NCBI GenBank assembly: GCA_938743325.2
Contig: OW568866.1
Location: forward strand, 310,001 to 374,000
Source of the DNA: Pycnococcus provasolii
Lineage: Eukaryota > Chlorophyta > Pseudoscourfieldiophyceae > Pseudoscourfieldiales > Pycnococcaceae
Length of the DNA stretch: 64,000 bases
Direction: 5' to 3'
The notes beneath the pieces are model-generated. The model made no database searches and was not told the DNA's origin. It worked only from the letters and a program-made list of their open reading frames with translations. The position numbers and the translations under genes are program-made. Below, in pieces: positions 21,446 to 31,718 of this stretch. Position 1 is the first letter of the stretch. Every line of letters begins with the position of its first letter.

Positions 21446-22053
21446 TCCCGCTGGCTGTGCTCGTCGTCCTCCCGTGCGCACACGAATATTTTCACACGAG
21501 TTACTACACGAGTTACACGTTCTCCGGCGGGATATTCGCGCAGGGGTATAGATACCCCGTGCAGCAGAGGCCGGACCCAACCCGCACGAATCCCCACCAA
21601 ACCTAGCTGGTCGACGAATGGGACCCTTGCGAGTGAACAAGTATGACACCGATGACGAACTAATGACGAACGACGAGGTACACGTAACCCAGAGCTTACA
21701 GTAGCGCATGCACTGCTGCCCAGAGCACTGTGTTGCTTGTGGATTATTAATTAAGTTTTGCTTGAAGCCGCGTAATAAGGGGGGAGAGGGGGAGTTGAAG
21801 ACCGGACGGACGGATAAGTTGCGGAGAGAGCAGAGTCTGGGACACTAAATGGGGGTTGAGAAAAAGAAACCCATGATGGGATCCCATCGTCCGGGGATTA
21901 CTGTGAAACCCCGATTGATTGAGTTCGAGGTCAGGCGTGTTCGAACCCCTGGGGAAAAGCGCCGCCACCCTGCTGCCACCTGCCGCCCTACCTTAAATTT
22001 ATCCCAGTCTCTCCTCCCTCTTCAGTCTTGTCTTCAGTCGCAACATCTTGAAG

Positions 22054-23610
22054 ATGGCGCCGGTCTTTCAGGTTTGTAGAACACCACCGTTGTCATCATC
22101 ATCACAAGGAGTGGTTGTTGTTAGAACTAGTCACTTTAATTCTGCTCGTCGTCGCTTTCATTCTCGAATGCATCGTCAGGTTACATCGGCGGCGGCGTCA
22201 TCGGGCTCGGCCTCGGGCTCGGTGGAAAAGAAAAAACTGTGGGGAGGGCGATTCACGGGTGCGACTGACCCGCTCATGGAACAATTCAACGAGTCGCTCT
22301 CCGTTGACAGACGCATGTGGAGAGAGGACATCGTCGGCTCACAGGCGTACGCAAGAGCACTCGCGAAAGCAGGCGTCATCACAAACGAAGAGGCGGACAC
22401 GCTGTGCACGGGACTCGACGAGGTGGCAAAGGAGTGGGAAACCGACTCGTTCGTCGTGTGCGACGGAGACGAGGACATTCACACAGCAAACGAAAGGAGG
22501 CTCAGCGAGATTGTTGGACCCGTCGGAGGAAAGCTGCACACAGGACGAAGCCGAAACGACCAAGTTGCCACGGACACGCGCCTGTACCTCGTGAACAGAC
22601 TCAAGGCGACGCGCGCCATGCTGCACGAGCTTATCGAGGTGGCGTGCGCACGCGCGGAGAAGGAGAGCGACGTGCTCATGCCCGCATTCACGCACCTGCA
22701 GAACGCGCAGCCGGTGAGGTGGAGCCACTGGCTGCTCTCCCACGCTTCCGCGTGGCAGCGGGACGACCAGCGGCTCAACGACCTCATCCCGCGCGTTGCC
22801 ACGCTGCCGCTCGGATCAGGTGCGCTCGCGGGAAATGCATTCGGCGTCGATCGGCAGGCGATTGCCAAGGAGCTCGGATTCGTGGGAGGAGTGTGCCCCA
22901 ACTCGATGGACGCCGTGAGCGACCGTGACTTTGTGTGCGAGACACTTTTCTGGGCAAGCCTCCTCGGCGTGCACCTGAGCCGGTGGTCGGAGGACCTCAT
23001 CATCTACGGCTCCGGCCCATTCGCGATGGTGAAGTTCGCCGACGCGTATGCAACAGGGTCGAGCCTCATGCCGCAGAAGAAGAACCCCGATGCTCTTGAG
23101 CTGCTTCGCGGCAAGAGCGCGCGCGTTATGGGAAACCTGACGACGATGCTGACCGTACTGAAGGGCCTGCCGACGACGTACAACAAGGACTTGCAGGAGG
23201 ACAAGGAGGCGCTGTTCGACGCGCTGGATACCACGGATGCGTGCCTGCAGATCGCTTCCGGCGTTCTGGCAACGACGGAGATCGTGCCGGAGCGCATGAT
23301 GGCTGGTCTCAGCGAGGACATGCTTGCCACGGATATTGCAGAATACCTCGTGCGCCGGGGTGTGCCATTCCGTGAGACGCATCACATCGCAGGTGCGGCG
23401 GTGGCACTCTCCGAGGAGCGCGGCGTATCGCTGGGAAATCTCACGGTGGACGACTACAAATCGCTCAACGAAAATTTTGGTGACGACGTCCTCGAGGTGT
23501 TCGACTTTGGCCGCTCTGCAGACTCACGGGACACCGAGGGTGGAAGCAGCACCCGGTCGGTGCTCGAGCAAGTTGACAAGCTTCGTGCTTACCTCAAGAC
23601 GGCGAGCTGA
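22054..23610 (+). CDS. ASL: Argininosuccinate lyase, presequence-bearing
   Basis: 518 residues. The first 55 or so are Ser/Arg/Val-rich and look like a plastid transit peptide, then mature enzyme from KKLWGGRFTGATDPLMEQFN. It splits argininosuccinate to arginine and fumarate. Signature motifs: VGGKLHTGRSRNDQVATD, the TH region AFTHLQNAQPVRW, VSDRDFVCETLF and the flexible catalytic loop GSSLMPQKKNPD (about residue 335) with its Ser. The ATG at 22054 is the first in frame. It lies tail to tail with the CPSase small subunit gene, which acts in the same pathway. Confidence 0.96.
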   Translation: MAPVFQVCRTPPLSSSSQGVVVVRTSHFNSARRRFHSRMHRQVTSAAASSGSASGSVEKKKLWGGRFTGATDPLMEQFNESLSVDRRMWREDIVGSQAYARALAKAGVITNEEADTLCTGLDEVAKEWETDSFVVCDGDEDIHTANERRLSEIVGPVGGKLHTGRSRNDQVATDTRLYLVNRLKATRAMLHELIEVACARAEKESDVLMPAFTHLQNAQPVRWSHWLLSHASAWQRDDQRLNDLIPRVATLPLGSGALAGNAFGVDRQAIAKELGFVGGVCPNSMDAVSDRDFVCETLFWASLLGVHLSRWSEDLIIYGSGPFAMVKFADAYATGSSLMPQKKNPDALELLRGKSARVMGNLTTMLTVLKGLPTTYNKDLQEDKEALFDALDTTDACLQIASGVLATTEIVPERMMAGLSEDMLATDIAEYLVRRGVPFRETHHIAGAAVALSEERGVSLGNLTVDDYKSLNENFGDDVLEVFDFGRSADSRDTEGGSSTRSVLEQVDKLRAYLKTAS

Positions 23611-23769
23611 ACAACGCAAAGTAAGTTTTCACACCAAAAAACCTGAATGGGAGTAACCACCGCCACAAAGTAACAAAGACTTGATTTGTTTTGTTTTGTT
23701 TTTTGATTTGTTTTGATTTTCTTTTCAAGAATGGGAGAGTTCAGTGGTTACATCTTTTTTTCTGTGTCC

Positions 23770-25017
23770 CTAGGCCCGGCACATGTCAACAAACTTTTTG
23801 AAGGCGGGGTCGGCATCGTGAGGTCCTGGACTTGCCTCGGGGTGATACTGAATGCCAAAGCACTGCTTTTCCGCAGACTCGATGCCAGCGCAGCTTTGGT
23901 CGTTCAGGTTGATGTGCGACGTCATCACGTCGCCGCCAATGGCGCTCACGTCAACGGCAAAGTTGTGGTTCTGCGCCGTGATTTCAACCTGCTGGATACC
24001 CTCAGCAATTATGTTCTTGCACGGGTGGTTGCCACCGTGGTGCCCAAATTTAAGCTTGTACGTCGACCCGCCAAGAGCTTGTCCAAGAACTTGGTGTCCC
24101 ATGCATATGCCAAAGATCGGGTACTTGCCCACGAGCTTCTTGGTGTTCTCCACGGCATACGGAACGGCGCTCGGATCTCCCGGCCCGTTAGAGAGGAAAA
24201 CGCCGTCAGGATTCATCGCGATCACCTCGTCGGCTGGGAACGACGCCGGGACGACGGTGATGTCGCAACCGTAGGATGCCAGGCGACGAAGGATGTTGCG
24301 CTTGACGCCAAAGTCGTAGGCAACCACCTTGACGCGCTGTGCGCTACCGTCACCCGCGAATTCCCACTCCTCGTCCGTGCTATCCTTCCACTCGTACGGC
24401 TCAGCGGTGGTGACGGTTGAGATGAGGTCCTTTCCCTCGATGTCGAACGACTTGGCCATTTCGAGCAGCTCGTCGTCGCTGAGGCTGTCGTCCGTGGAGA
24501 TGGTTCCGTTGAGGCACCCAGTCTCACGCAGGCGCAGCGTGATTGCACGCGTGTCGACACCCTCGATGCCGAGCACGTTCTGCTCCTTGAGGTACGTGTC
24601 CAGGTCTTTTTGGTTGCGGTGATTGCTGACCATGGGTGAGAGCTCGTGTATGATGGTTGCTCCTAGGTGTACTTTCGTGCTCTCCTCGTCGTCCGTGTTG
24701 GTGCCAACGTTTCCAATGTGCGGGCACGTGAAGCACACGAACTGTCCCGCGTACGACGGATCCGTGAGAATTTCCTGGTATCCGGTCAAGGAGGTGTTGA
24801 ACACGACTTCCCCTGTGGCGGTACCTCGCGCACCGAACGCCGTCCCTTTCCAGACGGACCCGTCAGCGAGCACGAGGCGCGCATCGAGCGGCTTGAACGG
24901 CGACGACGAGGATGCAGCATAGACGCGCACTGAGGGGCGAGAAGAAGACAAAGAAGCAGACCGACGAGAGCAAAACACTTTTGAGCGAGACACACGGGCG
25001 AGTGACATCGCGGGCAT
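23770..25017 (-). CDS. carA: Carbamoyl-phosphate synthase small (glutaminase) subunit
   Basis: 415 residues from MPAMSLARVS; the first 35 are Ser/Arg-rich, as in a transit peptide. The N-terminal CPSase_sm domain runs from ARLVLADGSVWKGTAFG, with the GYQEILTDPSYAGQ motif. The C-terminal class I glutaminase has VFLSNGPGDPS, the nucleophile Cys in FGICMGHQ, and the His/Glu pair in QYHPEASPGP. It supplies ammonia from glutamine to the large subunit for arginine and pyrimidine synthesis. It is a separate small subunit as in plants and bacteria, not the animal/fungal CAD fusion. The ASL stop is 159 bases away. Confidence 0.96.
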   Translation of the reverse strand: MPAMSLARVSRSKVFCSRRSASLSSSRPSVRVYAASSSSPFKPLDARLVLADGSVWKGTAFGARGTATGEVVFNTSLTGYQEILTDPSYAGQFVCFTCPHIGNVGTNTDDEESTKVHLGATIIHELSPMVSNHRNQKDLDTYLKEQNVLGIEGVDTRAITLRLRETGCLNGTISTDDSLSDDELLEMAKSFDIEGKDLISTVTTAEPYEWKDSTDEEWEFAGDGSAQRVKVVAYDFGVKRNILRRLASYGCDITVVPASFPADEVIAMNPDGVFLSNGPGDPSAVPYAVENTKKLVGKYPIFGICMGHQVLGQALGGSTYKLKFGHHGGNHPCKNIIAEGIQQVEITAQNHNFAVDVSAIGGDVMTSHINLNDQSCAGIESAEKQCFGIQYHPEASPGPHDADPAFKKFVDMCRA

Positions 25018-25768
25018 GACAAGACAATCTTCCGACTTGAGGTGTGGCGGAACCCAAAAGCGGATTTGGGTTCGGCGGCGGCTGGTGGGGTTGCAACGGT
25101 TGGGGTCCGCGGAGGGCGGCAGGAGGGCGGCCGGGGTCCCGTTCAATTCCAGCCGAACGGTTGAACCCCTCAAAGGCTCAAACAAGCAAAAAGCTTGGGG
25201 GGCCGCCACCCAGGTCCAGCCAGGTCTGCCAAGACCACCGCCACCAGGTCTTCGGTCGCCCCTTCCCTTCTCGACCCAAGCTGGGCTGGGCTGGCAGCTG
25301 GGCTGGAAGAACCAGGTGGCTGGAACGCCTCCAAAGGTTAAGTTTCCACCTCCACCTCCAGGTGGCATGGCCTGGTGGCGGTGGCGGTAGTGGGTCATAA
25401 AAGGCTCACCCATGGCCACCTCCCATGGCCCAGTGTCGTCCCTGCCCACGGAGGCAGGGAGGGAAGGACCACCTAAAGGTAGGTGGCCTTGCAGGGAGGG
25501 AACTTGCCGGGCAGGTTTGCCAGGCCAGTGGCGGCCAGCCTCTTGACCACCTTTTTACTAGGGAGGCAAACACGATGGTTGAGATTTAGCCGATTTAGTA
25601 GGGATCCAATGAGCGAGTAATTCTTGCAAGGGGGCGAGGCGATGCAAGAGAGCACATGGCCGGACTAAAATTTGGTCACATACAGAACAGTAGTACTTAC
25701 CAACTACTGTAGGCTAAAGATATCTAAGAATATCTACCAATTAAACGCGATTAGCTTTATTACAAGTC
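25018..25768. other. Intergenic, CCAGG/GGTGG-rich
   Basis: No gene is supported. The stretch 25180-25380 is rich in CCAGG, GGTGG and GGCTGG near-repeats; 25690-25715 holds a TACTGTA heptamer close to an inverted AGTAGTA. It separates the CPSase promoter from the 3' end of NOC2. Confidence 0.6.
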
Positions 25769-25771
25769 TCA

Positions 25772-25809
<38 letters not shown>

Positions 25810-28396
25810 AGACAAAGTCTTCGACAACATCCTCATCCTCGTCGTCGTCGTCGTCGACGACGTCACCTTCCCCCTCGTTATCCTCCTCCTCCTCCTCCTC
25901 GACGTCCTCCTCCTCGACGTCCTCCTCCTCGACGTCCTCCTGCTCCTCCTCCTCCTCCTCCGCCTGACTCCCCCTTCCACCCACCTGCTTCGCGAGAAGC
26001 GCCTTCCTCCTCCTTTCTGCGGCAGCACCCCACTCTTTGGCAAGCACATCTAGCGCGCCCTCGTCGCCGCCACGCGGTGCAGACGCCACAAACGTCGCAA
26101 GGGCAGCTGCGTCGCCCGGTCGAAGCTCCTCCTCCATCGCGCGTCGACGCTGCACGCCCTGCGACGTCGTGTCGATCGCGCGGAGCAGCTTCGTTGCGAG
26201 TGTGCGGAAGCGTTCAGCCTTCGCCACCTTGCGAAATTTGCGCACCTCCGACGCAAGACCATGCGAAAGCTCGGGGAAGCCAGCTGTGTGGCTCCACGCG
26301 GACAGGTGCACACTCAGCAGGCAGAACGCTGACTCAACAACCTCGCGTTGGTACGATGCCGACACGGCATGCTGCGCCGAAACGCGGAGCACGGCATGCA
26401 CGGACGGCGCACCTCCGCCTCGCCCAACGCCCGCCGAGTCGCTGGCCGCCTTGCGCATCTCAGGTAACGAGAGCACCTCGCAAACGACGCTGCCTACTGG
26501 CGCATACCGACCGTAGGCGGACGCGAGCACGTGGCACTCGTCGCACAGACGAAGTCGCATGGGCGCAAAGCGCATCGTCGACGGCGCGGCACGCACCGCA
26601 CCCAGCAGCAGCTGCGCGACGGGATGCACGAGAGGCTCGAGAGCGCGTGCGTCTCTGTCATTCGCAAGGTCCGCAAGACAGCGACTCCAGCACGAAATGG
26701 CATGCACGAACTGCCAAGAGCACACGTCCGCGTACGCCTCCTTCGTCTTCGCCTCGAGCGCCTTGCGCAGTGTCATCGCAAGCTCCTTGACGCAGGTGAA
26801 GATGGGTGCGTAGCAAGCCGCAGGGTGCTGCCGCACGAGTTCCCCAATCGCCTTGGACATGAACTCCAGCGTAGGCGCCGTTGTGGAGTTGTGGAACGCC
26901 GCCTTGGATGCGAAGCTGCGAAATGTCGCGCGAAGTAATGCTGCATGCCCGCCGTCGGCTCCTCCGCTTTCTGTGGCGGGATACGCTGGTGCAAGGCGGC
27001 GCAGGAAGAGAAAGCAGGCGACGCGCGGGACGTCGGCGTCGCCGCTGAAGTGCGCGAGCGCCGCTCGCGTCGTCTTCTTGAGCAGGCGCGGGAACAGGCT
27101 GAGATGAGTGGCGCACGACCCGAGGCTTCGGTATGCAGCGTCGAGTACGCGCTCGTCGCTGCCCTCTCGCAGCCATCGCAGCGTGTTGCCGAGGAATGTT
27201 CGCAGGAGCGGTTTCGCCTTGGCGTACCTCGAGCTAGACGTCAGAGCATTGCGCAGCTGCACATGGTCGTCGTCGAGCTTTTCTTTCTTCTTTTTCGTCG
27301 ATGTATCGACACCGAGGAGAACCGCATCGAACGCAGCGCGTGCCACCTCGAGCGTTCGCATGATGGCAAGTCCAGATGTTTGCTGCGACGCAAATGCATC
27401 CGATGAGTCGGAAGCCTGCAGCAGCTCCGCGTCGTCATCGTCGTCGTCGTCGTCGTCATCCATTCGTCGTCGCTTCTTCTTATTCTTTGCTTTCTTCCCA
27501 TTCTTTGGGCCATGGCCAGCGCTGCCCTGAACGCAGGCGAGGCGATATGCCCCAATGAGGCGTTTCAGCGCGGCGAGCGACCCGTCCTTTGTTGCAGACG
27601 TGGCCCACTGGTTCACGAGACTCGTGGATATTTTCTGCGACTGTGAAGAAGGAGGAGCGTCAGCGTGTTCATCTTCGTCTTCATCGTCGTCTTCGTCGCT
27701 GTCGTCAAGGTTTTCTTCTTGCTGTCTTGCGCGCTTCTTTTTGCTCTTCTGTTCTTTTGACGATGAAGTCTTAGATTTTGACGACGATTTTGACTTTGAC
27801 TTTGGTGGTGCTGGTGCAGCGTCGCCGTCGTCGTCGTCGTCGTCGTTGTCACCCTCTCCAAAGTTGAGCAGCTCAACGTCGTTGCTCTGTAAATAGGCGT
27901 AGAATTCCGGATCTTTTTGCTTGAGCGCCTCGAGTTCCTTTCTGTGTTTGGCCATAGATGTGGATGGTGGATTGTCTTCGGAGTCGGAGTCGTCAGACTC
28001 CGACATTGATTCTGACGACGAGTCAGCAGGCTTTTCCCTGTGAGGAGGTGTCTTAGGTGATGCTGACCGTCGTTTATCCCCCGTTGCCTTTGAAGGTATC
28101 GGTGAATGTGAAGGTGTCATTTCTTTGAATCCACCCGCCAAGAAGGCGTCAATATCCATTTCCGAGGGTGTGGATGGCATGGGGGGCACACCACGAGGCG
28201 CCTGCTTACCAAGACGTCGAGCTTTCCGATTCGAGCCAGAGGAGCCAGAGCCATTCGCATCAGCAGACCCATCAGCTAACCCTGACCCATCAGACGCAGA
28301 CGGAGGAGCATCCTCCAATACGACATCATCATCAGCAGGTACAGCAGCAGCAGGTGGTGACGGGTGAGCGAGCCTTTGCGCACGCGTGCGTGGCAT
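25769..28396 (-). CDS. NOC2: Nucleolar complex protein NOC2
   Basis: About 875 residues from MPRTRAQRLA. NOC2 pairs with NOC1/NOC3 to carry pre-60S ribosomal particles. The N-terminal third is acidic and Ser-rich with a conserved DPEFYAYLQSNDVELLNF start of the Noc2 region. The core (about 330-760) shows FMSKAIGELVRQHP, SWQFVHAISCWSRCLAD, PLVHPVAQLLLGAVRA and MRLRLCDECHVLA, matching the Noc2 family. The C-terminus is unusually long and nearly all Glu/Asp/Val, encoded by a GTC-type microsatellite at 25771-25808 on the plus strand. A CCCTAA array lies about 90 bases upstream of its ATG. Confidence 0.92.
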
Positions 28397-28487
28397 GGCT
28401 CGAGTAAAACGGAAAACGGAATCCAGAATAAGGGCCTGCAATAAGAGAGGAAGGGGGGGGGAGATGGCGGCGGCGGCGCATCCCACC

Positions 28488-28549
28488 AACCCTAACCCCC
28501 TAACCCCCTAACCCCCTAACCCTAACCCTAACCCTCTAAACCCTAACCC
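28488..28549 (-). repeat. Interstitial telomeric repeat between NOC2 and a J-protein gene
   Basis: About ten CCCTAA/CCCCCTAA units on the plus strand in the 226-base divergent gap between the NOC2 ATG (28396) and the J-protein ATG (28623). Variant units with five C suggest decay or a non-telomeric role. Confidence 0.88.
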
Positions 28550-28622
28550 GGTGCGTGCTTGCCCTTTCCGAAGTCTGTCACCTGTTCTCCCCACAATTAT
28601 TATTTACGTGCCAATCACAAAC

Positions 28623-29348
28623 ATGTCCCCCTTGGGCTTGGGCGCACGTGGCACGAATAACGTGCGCGTGCATAATAATAGTACCCTTAATCATACCTCC
28701 GTGCAGCACGTGCGTCGTACATCTCTATTTCGTCCTACTCGTACTCGTTTTCTATGTTTGTGTCATGCTGCCCCTCCCACTCACTGCTGGCGCGCGCTCG
28801 GAGTCCCTGTCGGCGCGTCACTCGCGGAAACTAAGCAGGCGTATCGAACACGCGCGAAAACCATGCACCCAGACTACGTCGTCGCGAAAGGGAGAAAGCA
28901 AAAGGCTAGCGAAATCTGCGTCGAAACGGCAACGAAGGAGTATGTCGCCATGAAAGATGCGTACGAGCAAATATGCAAGTACTACGAACTCGGAGGGGAT
29001 GGCGAAGAGCACGCCGTGGACGAGAGCGAACTGCGTAGGAGGGCGTTCGAGGAGGCGATGCAAAAGGCAAGAGTTGCCGCGCAGGTGTCTGGACTTGGCG
29101 CGAGAGACAAGTCGAACGTAAGGGCATCTGCAGATGACGACGACGACGACAACGGCGGCGGCGAAAGTGGAGATGCGGCGACGGCGAGTACGAGTGCGGC
29201 GGTGGTGAGCCAGCTGAGCGCACTTAAGCAGAGACGGGCGGGTGGGCAGAAAAGGAGAAGACGACGGTCGTTGGACTGCTCGATTGACGAAAGTGCCAAT
29301 AACGTTGACAATGATGAAGACGATGTGTGGTTCCACGGCGTGCAGTAG
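28623..29348 (+). CDS. Short J-domain (DnaJ-like) protein
   Basis: 241 residues. The first 55 are Arg/Thr/Asn-rich and may target an organelle. The J domain starts at HCWRALGVPVGASLAETKQAY and holds the HPD motif (AKTMHPDYV), which stimulates Hsp70 ATPase. The helix after HPD carries a Lys/Arg insert (VAKGRKQKASE) before EYVAMKDAYEQI. After the J domain come an acidic run and a basic RRRRRS patch; there is no zinc finger or C-terminal substrate domain, so it is a type III J-protein. It may be plastid-located. Confidence 0.83.
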   Translation: MSPLGLGARGTNNVRVHNNSTLNHTSVQHVRRTSLFRPTRTRFLCLCHAAPPTHCWRALGVPVGASLAETKQAYRTRAKTMHPDYVVAKGRKQKASEICVETATKEYVAMKDAYEQICKYYELGGDGEEHAVDESELRRRAFEEAMQKARVAAQVSGLGARDKSNVRASADDDDDDNGGGESGDAATASTSAAVVSQLSALKQRRAGGQKRRRRRSLDCSIDESANNVDNDEDDVWFHGVQ

Positions 29349-29449
29349 AGTTCGTTTGTATGTGTATGTATGAGTATTGTTATTAAATATACTTAAAATA
29401 AAGCACCCTATGTACTTATGTATGAAAAAGAAAAAGAACGAAGATTCCG

Positions 29450-31240
29450 TCAAGACAATATCTTCATTTTTTGCGTCCAACTTAAAAGTAACCTGTTGAT
29501 GAGAAAGCATCCAAGCACAATTAGGCAGCACGTGCCGTAGAACCACGAGACGCTCATCTCGAGCGTGCTTCGCAAGTTCATGCCAAATGCTCCCGTCACG
29601 AGCGCGCCAATGGCCACGGCGAACGTTGCGATGGATAAGCGCAGCTCGAGCTGGTTCACGGCGAGCCGCCGAGACGCCAGGCTTACGGATATGGACTCCT
29701 CGAGGTCGCGCATGCTGTCAAGAAGTCTCTCCGACTCGCTGTGCACCGTCTCGAAGCGCTGGAGGTAGTACTCCAGCAGCTCCTCGCACATCTCCGTCTC
29801 GCCCTCCATGCGGTCGAGGCGTTCCTGCTCGGTCTCCTCCTCCCCCTCCTCCGCGGTCACGGTAATCTCCAAGTTCGGGCTCAGCACGACGCCCGCTGGC
29901 GCGTCTACCGGCGTGTTCCTCAGCGCCTCGATCATTGCCGCGGCGGCAGCCTCCTTGCGCTTGCGGTCCTCCACCGTCTTGCTGACGAGCAGCTCTCGCG
30001 CATCCTCGTCCTCGTCTAGCACCTCGAGGATCGCCGCCTTGATCGCCTCGGCGCGGCTCTCCAGCTGCACGAGCTGGATCTTAACGCGGCGCAGCTCCTC
30101 GAGCATTTCCGCGGTGATGGGATTCGCGATACCCGACGGCCCCGTGATCTTTCGCACGAGCACGTCAGTTCTCTCCGCGACGCGAAGCAGCTTGTTGTCG
30201 AGCCTCGCCGTTCCCATGATGAGCGCCGCCTCCACCACCTCGAGTTCGAACGGCACGGGAACGGTCAGGTCGCCGCGCGCGTACGCTGGCAGCCGCTCGA
30301 GGCGCCGCAGCTGTGCGAGGCGCTGCGTTATGCTCTCAAGGAATCGCACCGACGGCCCTGTGGTGGGCTCGAACAGAAGTGCGTGGTCCTCTGAGACGAC
30401 GAGTCGCACGCCTCCGAGGTTCACGAGAAGGACATCCTCGCGCGCCGTCAGGCACGGCGACGTTCTCGTGAGCGTGAGCGTCGGGTCGATACGCCGCAGG
30501 TCCCGAGGTGCGATGTTCGTCATGCGCATTAAGTCGCGTCGTCGCATCGTCGTGGGGCGCGTCGACCCGTCTGGCTCCAGGCGTATGCAGTTGTACACAG
30601 CCTTGCCGCTGTACGTCGCCTGGTTCTCGTAGCGGAACATGCGCGTGTTTCCCACCTCGTCGTCGTGGTGGACTGACGGACTAAGGAAGTCGTCTTCGTC
30701 GTCCAGCAGTACGACGTGGTCGGCATGGTGGTGGTGGTCGTGGTCGGATGAGGAGGAGGATGTGGATGGAGAGTTGTTGTCGTTGTTGTTTTTGCTGTCA
30801 TAGTCGGCGCTGTCTAACGACTCTCCAATCGTGTTGCGTATCGCATCGAGGTGCTTTTTCAGAAATCGTGTTTTTTCTTGTGATTGTGGTTCCGATGATT
30901 CAGCAGCTGTTTGGTTGCTTGAGGTACTGTTTGGTGGAGCCGTGTTCTGCGCCCATGACGTTCTGCACGCGGTAGTGAGGTTACGCGCCCCCGCGACGCG
31001 AGCGACGTGGTAGAGGATGAGGGGCTGAAGAAGGGGAGAAGAATGAGCAGAATGGGAGTGAGAATGGGAGCGAACAGGAGGAGGAGGTCGTGAAAGCACG
31101 AACACTTCACGAGCACGAACGTGAGGAGGAACGTGACGCTGGAGCAGTTTTCCTTTTGAACGCACGTGAGGAGAAGGCGCCATATCGCCACCGCGAGGGT
31201 GAAGGTGAAGGTGAGGGTGAGGGTGAGGCGCCATGCCCAT
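29450..31240 (-). CDS. MRS2/CorA-type magnesium channel
   Basis: About 596 residues from the ATG at 31240. The His/Arg/Ser-rich first 110 residues suggest an organelle presequence, followed by a disordered His/Asp/Ser stretch. The body has the long alpha-helical CorA/MRS2 domain, the pair VPFELEVVEAALIMG and EELLEYYLQRFE, and two C-terminal transmembrane segments. The selectivity motif GMN sits between them (ALVTGAFGMNLRS). That places it with mitochondrial/plastid MRS2 Mg2+ channels. An insert rich in Glu near EEGEEETEQERLDRMEGE is usual for the plant branch. Convergent with the J-protein gene at 101 bases. Confidence 0.92.
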   Translation of the reverse strand: MGMAPHPHPHLHLHPRGGDMAPSPHVRSKGKLLQRHVPPHVRAREVFVLSRPPPPVRSHSHSHSAHSSPLLQPLILYHVARVAGARNLTTACRTSWAQNTAPPNSTSSNQTAAESSEPQSQEKTRFLKKHLDAIRNTIGESLDSADYDSKNNNDNNSPSTSSSSSDHDHHHHADHVVLLDDEDDFLSPSVHHDDEVGNTRMFRYENQATYSGKAVYNCIRLEPDGSTRPTTMRRRDLMRMTNIAPRDLRRIDPTLTLTRTSPCLTAREDVLLVNLGGVRLVVSEDHALLFEPTTGPSVRFLESITQRLAQLRRLERLPAYARGDLTVPVPFELEVVEAALIMGTARLDNKLLRVAERTDVLVRKITGPSGIANPITAEMLEELRRVKIQLVQLESRAEAIKAAILEVLDEDEDARELLVSKTVEDRKRKEAAAAAMIEALRNTPVDAPAGVVLSPNLEITVTAEEGEEETEQERLDRMEGETEMCEELLEYYLQRFETVHSESERLLDSMRDLEESISVSLASRRLAVNQLELRLSIATFAVAIGALVTGAFGMNLRSTLEMSVSWFYGTCCLIVLGCFLINRLLLSWTQKMKILS

Positions 31241-31436
31241 GCTTCGCGGATAAAAAAAAACACACGTGCCCAGAGCGAGTCGGTCGGCTGCGTCGTTCGT
31301 TGTTGACCACAACCTCGGACCTCGGGGCAGGCGGGGGAGGGGATGCGCGGCGCAGGTGCTTCATCTTACTGTTGTTTATATCCTGTGTCACTTCGGCAAA
31401 ACCCTAATTACCCCTTTTCTAAACCCTAATCAAGCA

Positions 31437-31579
31437 TTCCGATGAGCAATCTCGTGGGTTCAAACCCCACTGCGTTCATAAATTCCTTCCCTTCCATTTT
31501 TTTTATTGGAAAGGAGAATTTGTTTTTCATCACGATCGAACGAACGTATGCCCGAGTGGTCTAAGGGGTCGGCCTTAAG
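31437..31579 (+). tRNA. trnL-UAA: Circularly permuted tRNA-Leu(UAA) gene
   Basis: The two tRNA halves are in reversed order. The 3' half (31437-31478) has the end of the anticodon stem CCGA, a long variable arm (GAG-CAAT-CTC), a T arm GTGGG-TTCAAAC-CCCAC, then acceptor strand TGCGTTC and discriminator A. After a 63-base AT-rich spacer comes the 5' half (31542-31579): acceptor GAACGTA, TG, a D arm CCCGAG...GGG and an anticodon arm TCGGC-CTTAAGC, whose anticodon reads UAA. The acceptor strands pair 7 of 7 (one G-U). Class II variable arm and anticodon agree on leucine. Box B (GGTTCAAACCC) thus precedes box A (TGGTCTAAGGG). The leader AAGC can pair with the trailer GCTT, as expected for a splicing helix. 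The 31:39 pair is a C-U mismatch as read. Confidence 0.85.
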
Positions 31580-31580
31580 C

Positions 31581-31589
31581 TTTTTTTTT
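31581..31589 (+). terminator. RNA polymerase III terminator of the permuted tRNA
   Basis: A run of nine T lies directly after the 5' tRNA half, where a Pol III stop is expected if the transcript starts upstream of the 3' half. This supports the reversed gene order being the functional one. Confidence 0.75.
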
Positions 31590-31718
31590 GCACTACGATA
31601 AGGAACGCACGCATTACATATGACAGCGACATTGTCTGACTTGACATTTTTCGAGTCGTTTGGAGGGCGTGGTCACGTAGGAACTACAATCATGGAATAG
31701 ACATAGTATACGATAGTA

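Noticed and set aside
25672-26790. Plus-strand frame of 372 codons antisense to the end of NOC2
   Set aside because: It is Arg/Pro low complexity created by the reverse reading of Asp/Glu codons; the minus strand carries the conserved Noc2 domain.
31441-31478. Lone tRNA 3' half taken as a pseudogene
   Set aside because: The matching 5' half 63 bases downstream pairs with it over the whole acceptor stem and is followed by a T run, so a permuted gene explains both.
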